Source: Catenuloplanes niger
GTDB taxonomy: Bacteria > Actinomycetota > Actinomycetes > Mycobacteriales > Micromonosporaceae
DNA length: 64,000 nucleotides
Assembly (NCBI RefSeq): GCF_031458255.1
Contig: NZ_JAVDYC010000001.1
Location: 6,023,001-6,087,000, forward strand
Reading direction: 5' to 3'
Within the stretch, counting starts at the first letter, position 1, and each line of letters begins with the position of its first letter. Below the pieces are notes generated by a model. The model had not been told where the DNA came from, did no database searches, and saw only the letters and a program-made list of their open reading frames with translations. Positions 57,862 through 64,000 of the stretch are shown in pieces. The position numbers and the translations under genes were made by a program.

Positions 57862-58857
57862 ATGAGCATCGACACCCACGCCGCAGGTGCGCCGCGGCAC
57901 TCGGCGGGCCCGCCGCCGCTGGATCCCGGAGAGCGCCGCAAGCAGGCGCGCCAGGTGCGGCTCGGACGGCTCGACCTGAAGGCGTCGCCGTACCTCTACG
58001 TCGCGCCGTTCTTCGTTCTCTTCGCCGTCTTCGGCTTCTTCCCGCTGCTCTACACCGGTTGGGTGTCGCTGCGTGACTGGGGCCTGATCAAGGGCGACCA
58101 GGGCTTCGTCGGCCTGCAGAACTTCCAGGAGGTGCTGACCGACGACAAGTTCTGGAACGCGATGTACAACACGGCCGGCATCTTCGTGGTGTCGACCGTG
58201 CCGCAGCTGCTGCTCGCGCTGATGCTGGCCAACTGGCTGAACCGGAAGCTGCGGTTCCGCACCGCGCTGCGGATGGGCATCCTGCTGCCGAACATCACCT
58301 CGGTCGCCGCGGTCGGCATCGTCTTCGGCTTCATCTTCGCCGACCGGTACGGCCTGGCGAACTGGATCCTGCAGTCGCTGAGCCTGGACCCGATCTCCTG
58401 GCGGGGCAGCCGGTTCGCGTCCTGGACCGCGATCGCGTTCATGGTCGACTGGCGGTGGACCGGCTACAACGCGCTGATCTACCTGGCCGCGATGCAGGCC
58501 ATCCCGCGCGACCTCTACGAGTCCGCCTCGCTGGACGGCGCGTCCCCGACCCGCCAGTTCTGGCAGCTCACGGTGCCACTGATCCAGCCGACGATCCTGT
58601 TCACGGTGATCATCTCGACGATCGGCGGCATGCAGCTGTTCACCGAGCCGCTGATGTTCAACTACGGCGCCGCCGGCTCCGGCAGCGGCCTGGAGAACTT
58701 CCAGACCATCGCGATGTACATCTACTACACGACGTTCGAGGGCAACTTCAAGTACGGCCTCGGCTCCGCGATGTCCTGGCTGCTCTTCCTGCTGATCATC
58801 GGGTTCGCACTGATCAACTTCCTGATGGTGCGTCGTTCGCTGAAGGGGTCCAAGTGA
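57862..58857 (+). CDS. cebF: Cellobiose ABC transporter permease CebF
   Basis: A 331-residue MalF-type permease with six transmembrane helices. The cytoplasmic EAA loop is in YESASLDGASPTRQFWQLTV, followed by PLIQPTILFTVIISTIGGMQ. The N-terminal cytoplasmic stretch (GERRKQARQVRLGRLDLKAS) is typical. It pairs with CebG; the ATPase (MsiK in Streptomyces) is encoded elsewhere, as usual for this system. The stop overlaps the cebG start (GTGA). Confidence 0.93.
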   Translation: MSIDTHAAGAPRHSAGPPPLDPGERRKQARQVRLGRLDLKASPYLYVAPFFVLFAVFGFFPLLYTGWVSLRDWGLIKGDQGFVGLQNFQEVLTDDKFWNAMYNTAGIFVVSTVPQLLLALMLANWLNRKLRFRTALRMGILLPNITSVAAVGIVFGFIFADRYGLANWILQSLSLDPISWRGSRFASWTAIAFMVDWRWTGYNALIYLAAMQAIPRDLYESASLDGASPTRQFWQLTVPLIQPTILFTVIISTIGGMQLFTEPLMFNYGAAGSGSGLENFQTIAMYIYYTTFEGNFKYGLGSAMSWLLFLLIIGFALINFLMVRRSLKGSK

Positions 58858-59759
58858 CCGCGCTGACCACCCGGCCCGCGCCCAACGCGCCGGCCACGCA
58901 CAAGCCCACCCGCCGTCGCCGTCCCGGTGCGAAGCTGTGGGAGGCGAGCCCGCTCACGTACGTCGCGCTGATCATCGCGGTGCTGCTGGCGATCTTCCCG
59001 ATCGCCTGGTCGTTCATCGTCGCGTCGCGGGACAACTCGGCGGTCTACAAGATCCCGCCGCCGCTGACGCCCGGCGGTGAGTTCCTGGCCAACACGACCC
59101 GGCTGCTCAACAACGACCAGGCGCACTTCCTGATCGGCCTGGCCAACTCGATCTTCGTGTCCAGCGTCGTGACGATCTCCGTGGTGCTGTTCTCCACGCT
59201 GGCCGGCTTCGCGTTCGCCAAGCTGCGGTTCAAGGGCGCGAACCTGCTGCTGCTGGTCATCATCGTGACGATGATGATCCCGACGCAGCTCGGCTACATT
59301 CCGCTCTACATCATGATGATCGAGCTGGGCTGGCTCGGCTCGCTCCAGGCCGTGATCGTGCCGTTCCTGGTCAAGGGCTTCGGCGTGTTCATGATGCGGC
59401 AGTACGCGATGTCCGCGGTCCCGGACGAGCTGATCGAGGCGGCCCGGATGGACGGCTGCTCGACCTGGCGGATCTACTGGAACGTCGTGCTCCCCACGCT
59501 GCGCCCGGCCGCGGCCGTGCTCGGCCTGCTGACGTTCATGGAGACGTGGAACGAGTTCCTCTGGCCGTACCTGGTTCTGGACGGAGACACTCCGACGATC
59601 CAGTACTCGCTTAAGATCCTTGCCACGGGCAACTACACGACCGACTACGTGCAGGTCTTCACCGGGACCGCGCTGGCGATCGTGCCGCTGCTCCTCGTGT
59701 TCCTCGCGTTCGGCCGCCAGATCATCGGCGGCATCATGGAAGGGTCCGTCAAGGCGTGA
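58854..59759 (+). CDS. cebG: Cellobiose ABC transporter permease CebG
   Basis: A 301-residue MalG-type permease with six helices. The EAA loop is in [20 protein letters not shown], followed by [40 protein letters not shown] is the usual third helix region. The GTG start overlaps cebF by 4 nt and the stop overlaps the beta-glucosidase start, giving a tightly coupled cebF-cebG-bglC unit. Confidence 0.94.
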   Translation: MTALTTRPAPNAPATHKPTRRRRPGAKLWEASPLTYVALIIAVLLAIFPIAWSFIVASRDNSAVYKIPPPLTPGGEFLANTTRLLNNDQAHFLIGLANSIFVSSVVTISVVLFSTLAGFAFAKLRFKGANLLLLVIIVTMMIPTQLGYIPLYIMMIELGWLGSLQAVIVPFLVKGFGVFMMRQYAMSAVPDELIEAARMDGCSTWRIYWNVVLPTLRPAAAVLGLLTFMETWNEFLWPYLVLDGDTPTIQYSLKILATGNYTTDYVQVFTGTALAIVPLLLVFLAFGRQIIGGIMEGSVKA

Positions 59760-61132
59760 CGACTCCACAATTTCCGCCGGACTTCCTCTGGGGCGCCGCC
59801 ACGGCGGCGTACCAGATCGAGGGCGCGGCGACCGAGGACGGCCGTGGCCCGTCGATCTGGGACACGTTCAGCCACACCCCGGGGCGCACGGTCAACGGCG
59901 ACCACGGCGACGTGGCCTGCGACCACTACCACCGGCTCTCGGACGACGTGCGCCTGATGGCCGAGCTGGGCCTGAAGTCGTACCGGTTCTCGCTGGCCTG
60001 GCCGCGCATCCAGCCCACCGGGTCCGGCAAGGTCAACCAGGCCGGCCTGGACTTCTACCGCCGGCTCGCGGACGAGCTGCTCGAGGCGGGCGTCCTGCCG
60101 TGGGCCACGCTCTACCACTGGGACCTGCCGCAGGCGCTGGAGGACGCGGGTGGCTGGCCGCACCGGGACACCGCGGCCCGGTTCGCCGACTACGCGCAGC
60201 TCACCGTGGACGCGCTCGGCGACCGGATCACGAACTGGACCACGTTCAACGAGCCCTGGTGCTCCGGCTTCCTCGGGTACGGGTCGGGCGTGCACGCGCC
60301 CGGCGTCCAGGACGGCGGCGCGTCGGTCCGGGCCGTGCACCACCTGCTGCTCGGCCACGGGCTCGCGCTGCAGGCGGTCCGGGCCCGGACGCCGGAGGTG
60401 AACCTCGGCATCACGCTCAACCTGTACTCGATGGCGCCCGCGACCGAGTCGGACGCGGACCGGGACGCGGCCCGCCGCATCGACGGCCTCGCCAACCGGT
60501 TCTTCCTGGACCCGGTGCTGCGCGGCGAATACCCGGCGGACGTGGTCGAGGACCTGGCCGGCGTCTCCGACTTCGCGCACCTGCGGGACGGCGACCTGGC
60601 CACGATCAACCAGCCGCTGGACTTCCTCGGCATCAACTACTACAGCCGGCACGTGGTCGCGGCGCCCGAGCCGGGCGCGGTGGCGGAGCCGTCCTGCTGG
60701 CCGGGGAGCGAGACCGTCCGGTTCGTGCACCGCTCCGGCGTACCGGTGACGGACATGAACTGGGAGATCGACGCGCCCGGGCTCGTCGAAACGCTTCGCG
60801 GTGTTGCGGAGAACTATCCGGCGGTGCCGCTCTACGTCACCGAGAACGGCTCCGCGTTCGTGGACAAGCTGGTGGACGGCGTGGTCGACGACCCGGAGCG
60901 GGTGGACTACTTCGACCAGCACCTGCGCGCCTGCCACGCGGCGATCGAGGCCGGCGTGCCGCTCAAGGGATACTTCGCCTGGTCGCTCATGGATAATTTT
61001 GAGTGGTCCTGGGGTTACACGAAGCGTTTCGGCATGGTCTACGTCGATTACGAGACGCAGGCGCGCATCCCCAAGACCAGTGCCAGGTGGTACGCCGACG
61101 TGATCCGACGTAACGGTCTGGCCGCACAGTAA
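59756..61132 (+). CDS. bglC: Intracellular GH1 beta-glucosidase
   Basis: A 458-residue glycoside hydrolase family 1 enzyme that splits imported cellobiose to glucose. The acid/base Glu is in [20 protein letters not shown], the nucleophile Glu in [11 protein letters not shown]. The N-terminal [20 protein letters not shown] and [16 protein letters not shown] are signatures. There is no signal peptide, fitting cytoplasmic action on transported sugar. Its GTG start overlaps the cebG stop. Confidence 0.96.
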   Translation: MTTPQFPPDFLWGAATAAYQIEGAATEDGRGPSIWDTFSHTPGRTVNGDHGDVACDHYHRLSDDVRLMAELGLKSYRFSLAWPRIQPTGSGKVNQAGLDFYRRLADELLEAGVLPWATLYHWDLPQALEDAGGWPHRDTAARFADYAQLTVDALGDRITNWTTFNEPWCSGFLGYGSGVHAPGVQDGGASVRAVHHLLLGHGLALQAVRARTPEVNLGITLNLYSMAPATESDADRDAARRIDGLANRFFLDPVLRGEYPADVVEDLAGVSDFAHLRDGDLATINQPLDFLGINYYSRHVVAAPEPGAVAEPSCWPGSETVRFVHRSGVPVTDMNWEIDAPGLVETLRGVAENYPAVPLYVTENGSAFVDKLVDGVVDDPERVDYFDQHLRACHAAIEAGVPLKGYFAWSLMDNFEWSWGYTKRFGMVYVDYETQARIPKTSARWYADVIRRNGLAAQ

Positions 61133-61151
61133 CGCGTGGTCGTACCGTAGC

Positions 61152-61177
61152 GGGGCGTGCCCACGTCGGCACGCCCC
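61152..61177 (+). terminator. Hairpin between bglC and cebR
   Basis: A 10-bp stem GGGGCGTGCC/GGCACGCCCC with a 6-nt loop, 19 bp after the bglC stop and 18 bp before the cebR start; no T tract. It may limit read-through into the repressor gene. Confidence 0.65.
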
Positions 61178-61194
61178 CGGCCCTTGGAGCAGAC

Positions 61195-62241
61195 ATGACT
61201 ACCCAGCGCACGCGGTCGCTCGGACGGCCCACCCTCGACGCCGTGGCCGCGCGGGCGGGGGTCGGCCGCGGCACGGTGTCCCGCGTCGTCAACGGGTCTC
61301 CGCAGGTCAGCCCGGAGGCACGGGCCGCCGTGCAGGCCGCGATCGACGAGCTCGGCTACGTGCCGAACCGGGCGGCCCGCGCGCTGGTCACCCAGCGGAC
61401 CGACTCGGTGGCGCTGGTCGTGTCCGAGTCCGGCGACCGGGTGTTCGGCGAGCCGTTCTTCGCCGGCATCGTCCGCGGCATCAGCTCCGGCCTGCTCGAG
61501 ACGCAGATGCAGCTCTGGCTCGCCATGGCGCAGTCGCCGGCCGAGCGCGAGCGGGTCGAGCACCACCTCACCAACCAGCACGTCGACGGCGTCCTGCTGC
61601 TCTCGCTGCACGACTCCGACCCGCTGCCGACGCTGCTGGAACAGCGCAACCTGCCGGCCGTGCTCGGTGGGCGCCCGGCGCGCATGCTGCAGCCCGGCGC
61701 GCAGGCGGCCTACTTCGTGGACGTGGACAACGCCGGCGGCGCGCGGCTGGCCACGGAGTACCTGATCGCGGGCGGCCGGCAGCGGGTCGCCACCATCGCC
61801 GGGCCGCAGGACATGGGCGTGGGCGTGGCCCGGCTCGCCGGTTACCGCGAGGCGGTGCGGCTCAGCGGGCGGGCGCCGGCGGAGGACCTGATCGCGTACG
61901 GTGACTTCTCCGAGGGCAGCGGCACCGCGGCCATGCGCCGGCTGCTCGAGCTGGCCCCGGACCTGGACGCGGTCTTCGTCGCGTCCGACCTGATGGCCTG
62001 CGGTGCGCTGCGCGCGCTGCGCGAGGCCGGCCGGCGCGTGCCCGCCGACGTGGCCGTGGTCGGCTTCGAGGACTCGCCGATCGCGCGCCAGGCCGACCCG
62101 CCGCTCACCACCGTCTACCAGCCGGTCGAGGAGATGGGCCGGCAGATGGCCCGGCTGCTGGTCGCGCGCATCCGCCGGGAACCGATGGAGCGGCCCTACG
62201 TGCTGCTCGACACGCACATGGTTCCGCGGGCCTCGGCGTAA
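61195..62241 (+). CDS. cebR: LacI-family repressor CebR
   Basis: A 348-residue LacI-type regulator. The helix-turn-helix (TLDAVAARAGVGRGTVSRVV) and hinge helix (NRAARALVTQRTDSVALVVS) are followed by the periplasmic-binding-like sensor domain (DGVLLLSLHDSDPLPTLLEQ, ADVAVVGFEDSPIARQADPP, LTTVYQPVEEMGRQMARLLV). It should bind the two TGGGAGCGCTCCCA-like operators at cebE and release on cellobiose. ATG 61195 has TTGGAGC upstream. No operator is seen directly ahead of cebR itself. Confidence 0.94.
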   Translation: MTTQRTRSLGRPTLDAVAARAGVGRGTVSRVVNGSPQVSPEARAAVQAAIDELGYVPNRAARALVTQRTDSVALVVSESGDRVFGEPFFAGIVRGISSGLLETQMQLWLAMAQSPAERERVEHHLTNQHVDGVLLLSLHDSDPLPTLLEQRNLPAVLGGRPARMLQPGAQAAYFVDVDNAGGARLATEYLIAGGRQRVATIAGPQDMGVGVARLAGYREAVRLSGRAPAEDLIAYGDFSEGSGTAAMRRLLELAPDLDAVFVASDLMACGALRALREAGRRVPADVAVVGFEDSPIARQADPPLTTVYQPVEEMGRQMARLLVARIRREPMERPYVLLDTHMVPRASA

Positions 62242-62364
62242 CCGGTCTCAGCTGCATTTTTATGCACGGACACGGGTAGGCAACGACCGCGAAACGGACA
62301 CCGCGCACACTGGTCCCGTCAGCCAGTGTTCCACTGCTGTTCGCCGGTGCCGAGGGGAGCGTCA

Positions 62365-63078
62365 ATGTTGCTGCGGGTACGGGTCACGCTTCCGGACCGC
62401 CCTGGGGCGCTGGGCCAGGTGGCGCGCACGCTGGGCGTCGCCGGTGCCGACATCGTCCAGGTCGTGGTGCTGGAGCGGCTCGGTGGCCGCGCCGTCGACG
62501 ACTTCACCGTGGTCTGGCCGGGCGCCGCGCGCGTCGAGCGCCTGATGGCCGGGCTGGCCGCGATCCCCGGCGTGCAGGTCGACGGCGTCTGGCGGGCGAT
62601 CGGCGCCCCGGTCGCCGGCGGGCACGACGCGGAGCTGCTCGCCCAGGTCGCGGCGAACCCGTCGGACGGCCTCGCCACGCTGGTCGACGCCGTCCCCGGC
62701 CTGCTGGCGGCGGACTGGGCCGCGGCCGCGATGGTGCCGGCCGACTGGGCGTCCCGGGCCGCCGCACCCCGCACCGAGGACGAGGCCGGCCGCGAGCCGG
62801 ACGTCGCCTATGCCAGCTGGCGTGCGCCGGAGCCGCCGCGCCTGCCCGAGGTCACACCGCTGCGGGCCCGGTCGCTGACCGGCCCGGACGGCACCCGTTA
62901 CGCCGTGGCGCCGTTCGGCCGCGCCGGGCTGGTGCTGGTGGTGGCGCGCACGGACGGCGACAACCTGTCCGCCGCGTCGTTCCACGTCACCGAGGTCGAC
63001 CGGATCTCGCAGCTGGTCCGCGCGGCCGCCGTGATCCTCGGCGACCGCCTCGACCTGATCACCCCGCAGACGGTTTAG
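62365..63078 (+). CDS. ACT-domain-containing protein
   Basis: A 237-residue cytoplasmic protein. The N-terminal ~75 residues form an ACT domain (LLRVRVTLPDRPGALGQVAR, GADIVQVVVLERLGGRAVDD) that usually binds amino acids. The C-terminal part (PFGRAGLVLVVARTDGDNLS, AAVILGDRLDLITP) has no recognised domain; it may be a degenerate GAF-like sensor. ATG 62365 has GAGGGGAG five nt upstream. It is monocistronic, between cebR and an inverted dispersed repeat. Confidence 0.8.
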   Translation: MLLRVRVTLPDRPGALGQVARTLGVAGADIVQVVVLERLGGRAVDDFTVVWPGAARVERLMAGLAAIPGVQVDGVWRAIGAPVAGGHDAELLAQVAANPSDGLATLVDAVPGLLAADWAAAAMVPADWASRAAAPRTEDEAGREPDVAYASWRAPEPPRLPEVTPLRARSLTGPDGTRYAVAPFGRAGLVLVVARTDGDNLSAASFHVTEVDRISQLVRAAAVILGDRLDLITPQTV

Positions 63079-63190
63079 CGCCTGCTTCAACGGAGAGCCC
63101 CGGAGCGGGGCGCGGTCCGCGTGTCGTCCGGGCCTCGCCGCAACCGGCCGGGCCCCGGGAGCCGCCCGGTGGGTTTCCGCCACGGCGGAA

Positions 63191-63264
63191 CCGGCAGGGA
63201 GGAGCGCCGGCGACGACCGGTGCCCGCGGGAGCACTCGGAACGCGCCCACGCCGGAAGCGGGAA
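63191..63264 (-). repeat. Dispersed intergenic repeat, copy F (inverted)
   Basis: On the minus strand TTCCCGCTTCCGGCGTGG, a spacer, CCGAGTGCTCCCGCGGGC, ACCGGTCGTCGCCGGCG and CTCCTCCCTGCCGG. It starts 42 bp after the stop of the minus-strand immunity-like gene, in that gene's orientation. Confidence 0.88.
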
Positions 63265-63306
63265 AATCGGTTCTTGCGATCATGCGAACCTCTCCGGAGA
63301 GACGTC

Positions 63307-63630
63307 TCAGGAGAACGGTGACGACCGCGGGACCGGCAGGGGCGTGAGGCCGTGTTGCGCCGCGTAGATGTTGAGCCACTGCTCCAGGGGCGGCGCGGAG
63401 TTGGCGATCCAGACGTCGCTGCCGTCCTTGAGCACGATGACCGGGCCGGCCGGCACCATGTCGGTGAAGGCGTTCGTCCGCAGATAGCGTGCGGAGTTGT
63501 AGGAGAACGCCCACGCCCACGGGAACTCGCGCGGCGACTCCGGGTCGGTGAGCACCAGCGGCGTGTCCGGGTCCTCGATCTCGCGGACCCGGGCCTCGGC
63601 GAGCGCGCGGGCCTGGCTGATGTCGATCAT
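63307..63630 (-). CDS. Imm35/YrhB-like immunity protein
   Basis: A 107-residue cytoplasmic protein matching the Imm35 (YrhB-like) immunity family: ARALAEARVREIEDPDTPLV, WAWAFSYNSARYL, AGPVIVLKDGSDVWIANSAP and LEQWLNIYAAQHG. ATG 63630 is fixed by GAGGAG six nt upstream; an in-frame codon at 63672 would lie inside the toxin gene. It starts 13 bp after the papain-fold toxin stop, the normal toxin-then-immunity order, so it should neutralise that toxin. Confidence 0.85.
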   Translation of the reverse strand: MIDISQARALAEARVREIEDPDTPLVLTDPESPREFPWAWAFSYNSARYLRTNAFTDMVPAGPVIVLKDGSDVWIANSAPPLEQWLNIYAAQHGLTPLPVPRSSPFS

Positions 63631-63643
63631 CGGTTGCTCCTCG

Positions 63644-64000
63644 TCACGGGATACGGGTGAACCAGAGCTCACTGCCGGGGCTGGTCAGCGGCGGCAGGTA
63701 TCCCAGTCTGCCGGTCTGCCCGTCGACGAACATGATCCGCCCGTCCCGGTTCCACACGTTCATGACGTGGCCGTCGGTGGTGCCGCCGATCTTGTAACCG
63801 ATGATGCCGACCGTGCCGTTCGGCGCGGCCGCCATGTCCGCCACCACCTGGCCGTAGTCCGCGCCCGGCACCTGGTGGAACGCCATGCCGGGGTAGTTCG
63901 CCTCGATGGTGGACAGCGGCCGGGTGGCCGGGATCTTGTGCGCCACGGTGACGGTGTCGTGCTTGATGTAGTCGTCCACCCGCTGCACGCAGATCGTGCA
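63644..64000 (-). CDS. Papain-fold (Tox-PL, glutamine-deamidase-type) toxin domain, C-terminal end of a larger protein (truncated by window)
   Basis: The frame is open to the window edge, so only the C-terminal 118 residues are seen. The edge carries a Cys pair CTICVQRVDDYIKHDTV that fits the catalytic-Cys helix of Tox-PL domains (N-C-x-x-C-V pattern). Downstream the catalytic His is in GGTTDGHVMNVWNRDG and the third active-site position in RIMFVDGQTGRLGYLPPL. Such domains end polymorphic toxins exported by type VII or related systems. The immunity gene follows 13 bp later. The export and repeat modules lie outside the window. Confidence 0.85.
   Translation of the reverse strand, partial: CTICVQRVDDYIKHDTVTVAHKIPATRPLSTIEANYPGMAFHQVPGADYGQVVADMAAAPNGTVGIIGYKIGGTTDGHVMNVWNRDGRIMFVDGQTGRLGYLPPLTSPGSELWFTRIP

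Overview
The window is high-GC actinobacterial DNA (strong third-position G/C bias, many GTG starts, 4-nt GTGA/ATGA gene overlaps). An F420-dependent glucose-6-phosphate dehydrogenase, DUF3000 and DUF2637 proteins, a chaplin-like surface protein, actinobacterial heme genes and a CebR-type cellobiose cluster point to a filamentous actinomycete. Micromonosporaceae (Actinoplanes/Catenuloplanes-like) is the best guess; this is inference, since no rRNA is present.

Layout: 1-1490 response regulator (partial) and sensor kinase; 1980-2939 AbiEi/DUF559-like protein; 3682-5340 DUF2637 membrane protein; 5567-8827 fatty-acid oxidation pair fadA-fadB; 8960-10920 RNase D and DUF3000; 11086-16010 heme genes hemE, hemG/hemY and hemQ with a flavin reductase; 16077-17090 secreted pectate lyase; 17576-18140 an 84-bp tandem array; 18237-21366 iron-siderophore uptake genes diverging from an iron box; 21429-22785 a CBM48-like protein and fgd; 22786-25697 a gene-poor, repeat-rich stretch with one repeat-tailed protein; 25698-31587 GGDEF-EAL protein, MsrB, chaplin, LigD-type polymerase, small proteins and a CGNR regulator; 31623-36602 K+ channel, secreted peptidase, AEC transporter, Trp-rich repeat protein and ATP-dependent DNA ligase; 37041-38445 an intact IS256-family element with terminal inverted repeats and 8-bp target duplication; 39048-41861 DUF3592 protein and a BenE transporter diverging from an XRE-cupin regulator across a palindrome; 42445-47062 ECF sigma/anti-sigma and three exported proteins; 47213-48109 DNA glycosylase; 48464-55344 a four-gene operon HerA-SbcD-SbcC-NurA; 55468-56181 RibD-like reductase; 56445-62241 cebEFG-bglC-cebR; 62365-63078 ACT protein; 63307-64000 an Imm35-like immunity protein and the end of a papain-fold toxin.

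Three themes stand out. First, the HerA-SbcD-SbcC-NurA operon is the bacterial counterpart of the archaeal HerA-Mre11-Rad50-NurA DNA end-resection operon. It has translational coupling, a DnaA-box cluster in its leader and a collagen-like insertion beside the SbcC zinc hook. Second, an intergenic repeat family of at least six copies shares a core with CCGCATGCTCCCGCGGGC; three copies start just after a stop codon. Third, in-frame minisatellites with periods that are multiples of 6 bp (18, 24, 30, 36, 60, 84) recur inside proteins and between genes, and the IS element has landed inside one such 18-bp array.

Regulatory circuits readable from sequence are a DmdR/IdeR-type iron box, two CebR-type operators flanking a TTGACA-N17-CAATCT promoter, an 18-bp palindrome between the XRE regulator and benE, and a 13-bp palindrome between the CGNR regulator and its divergent small gene.
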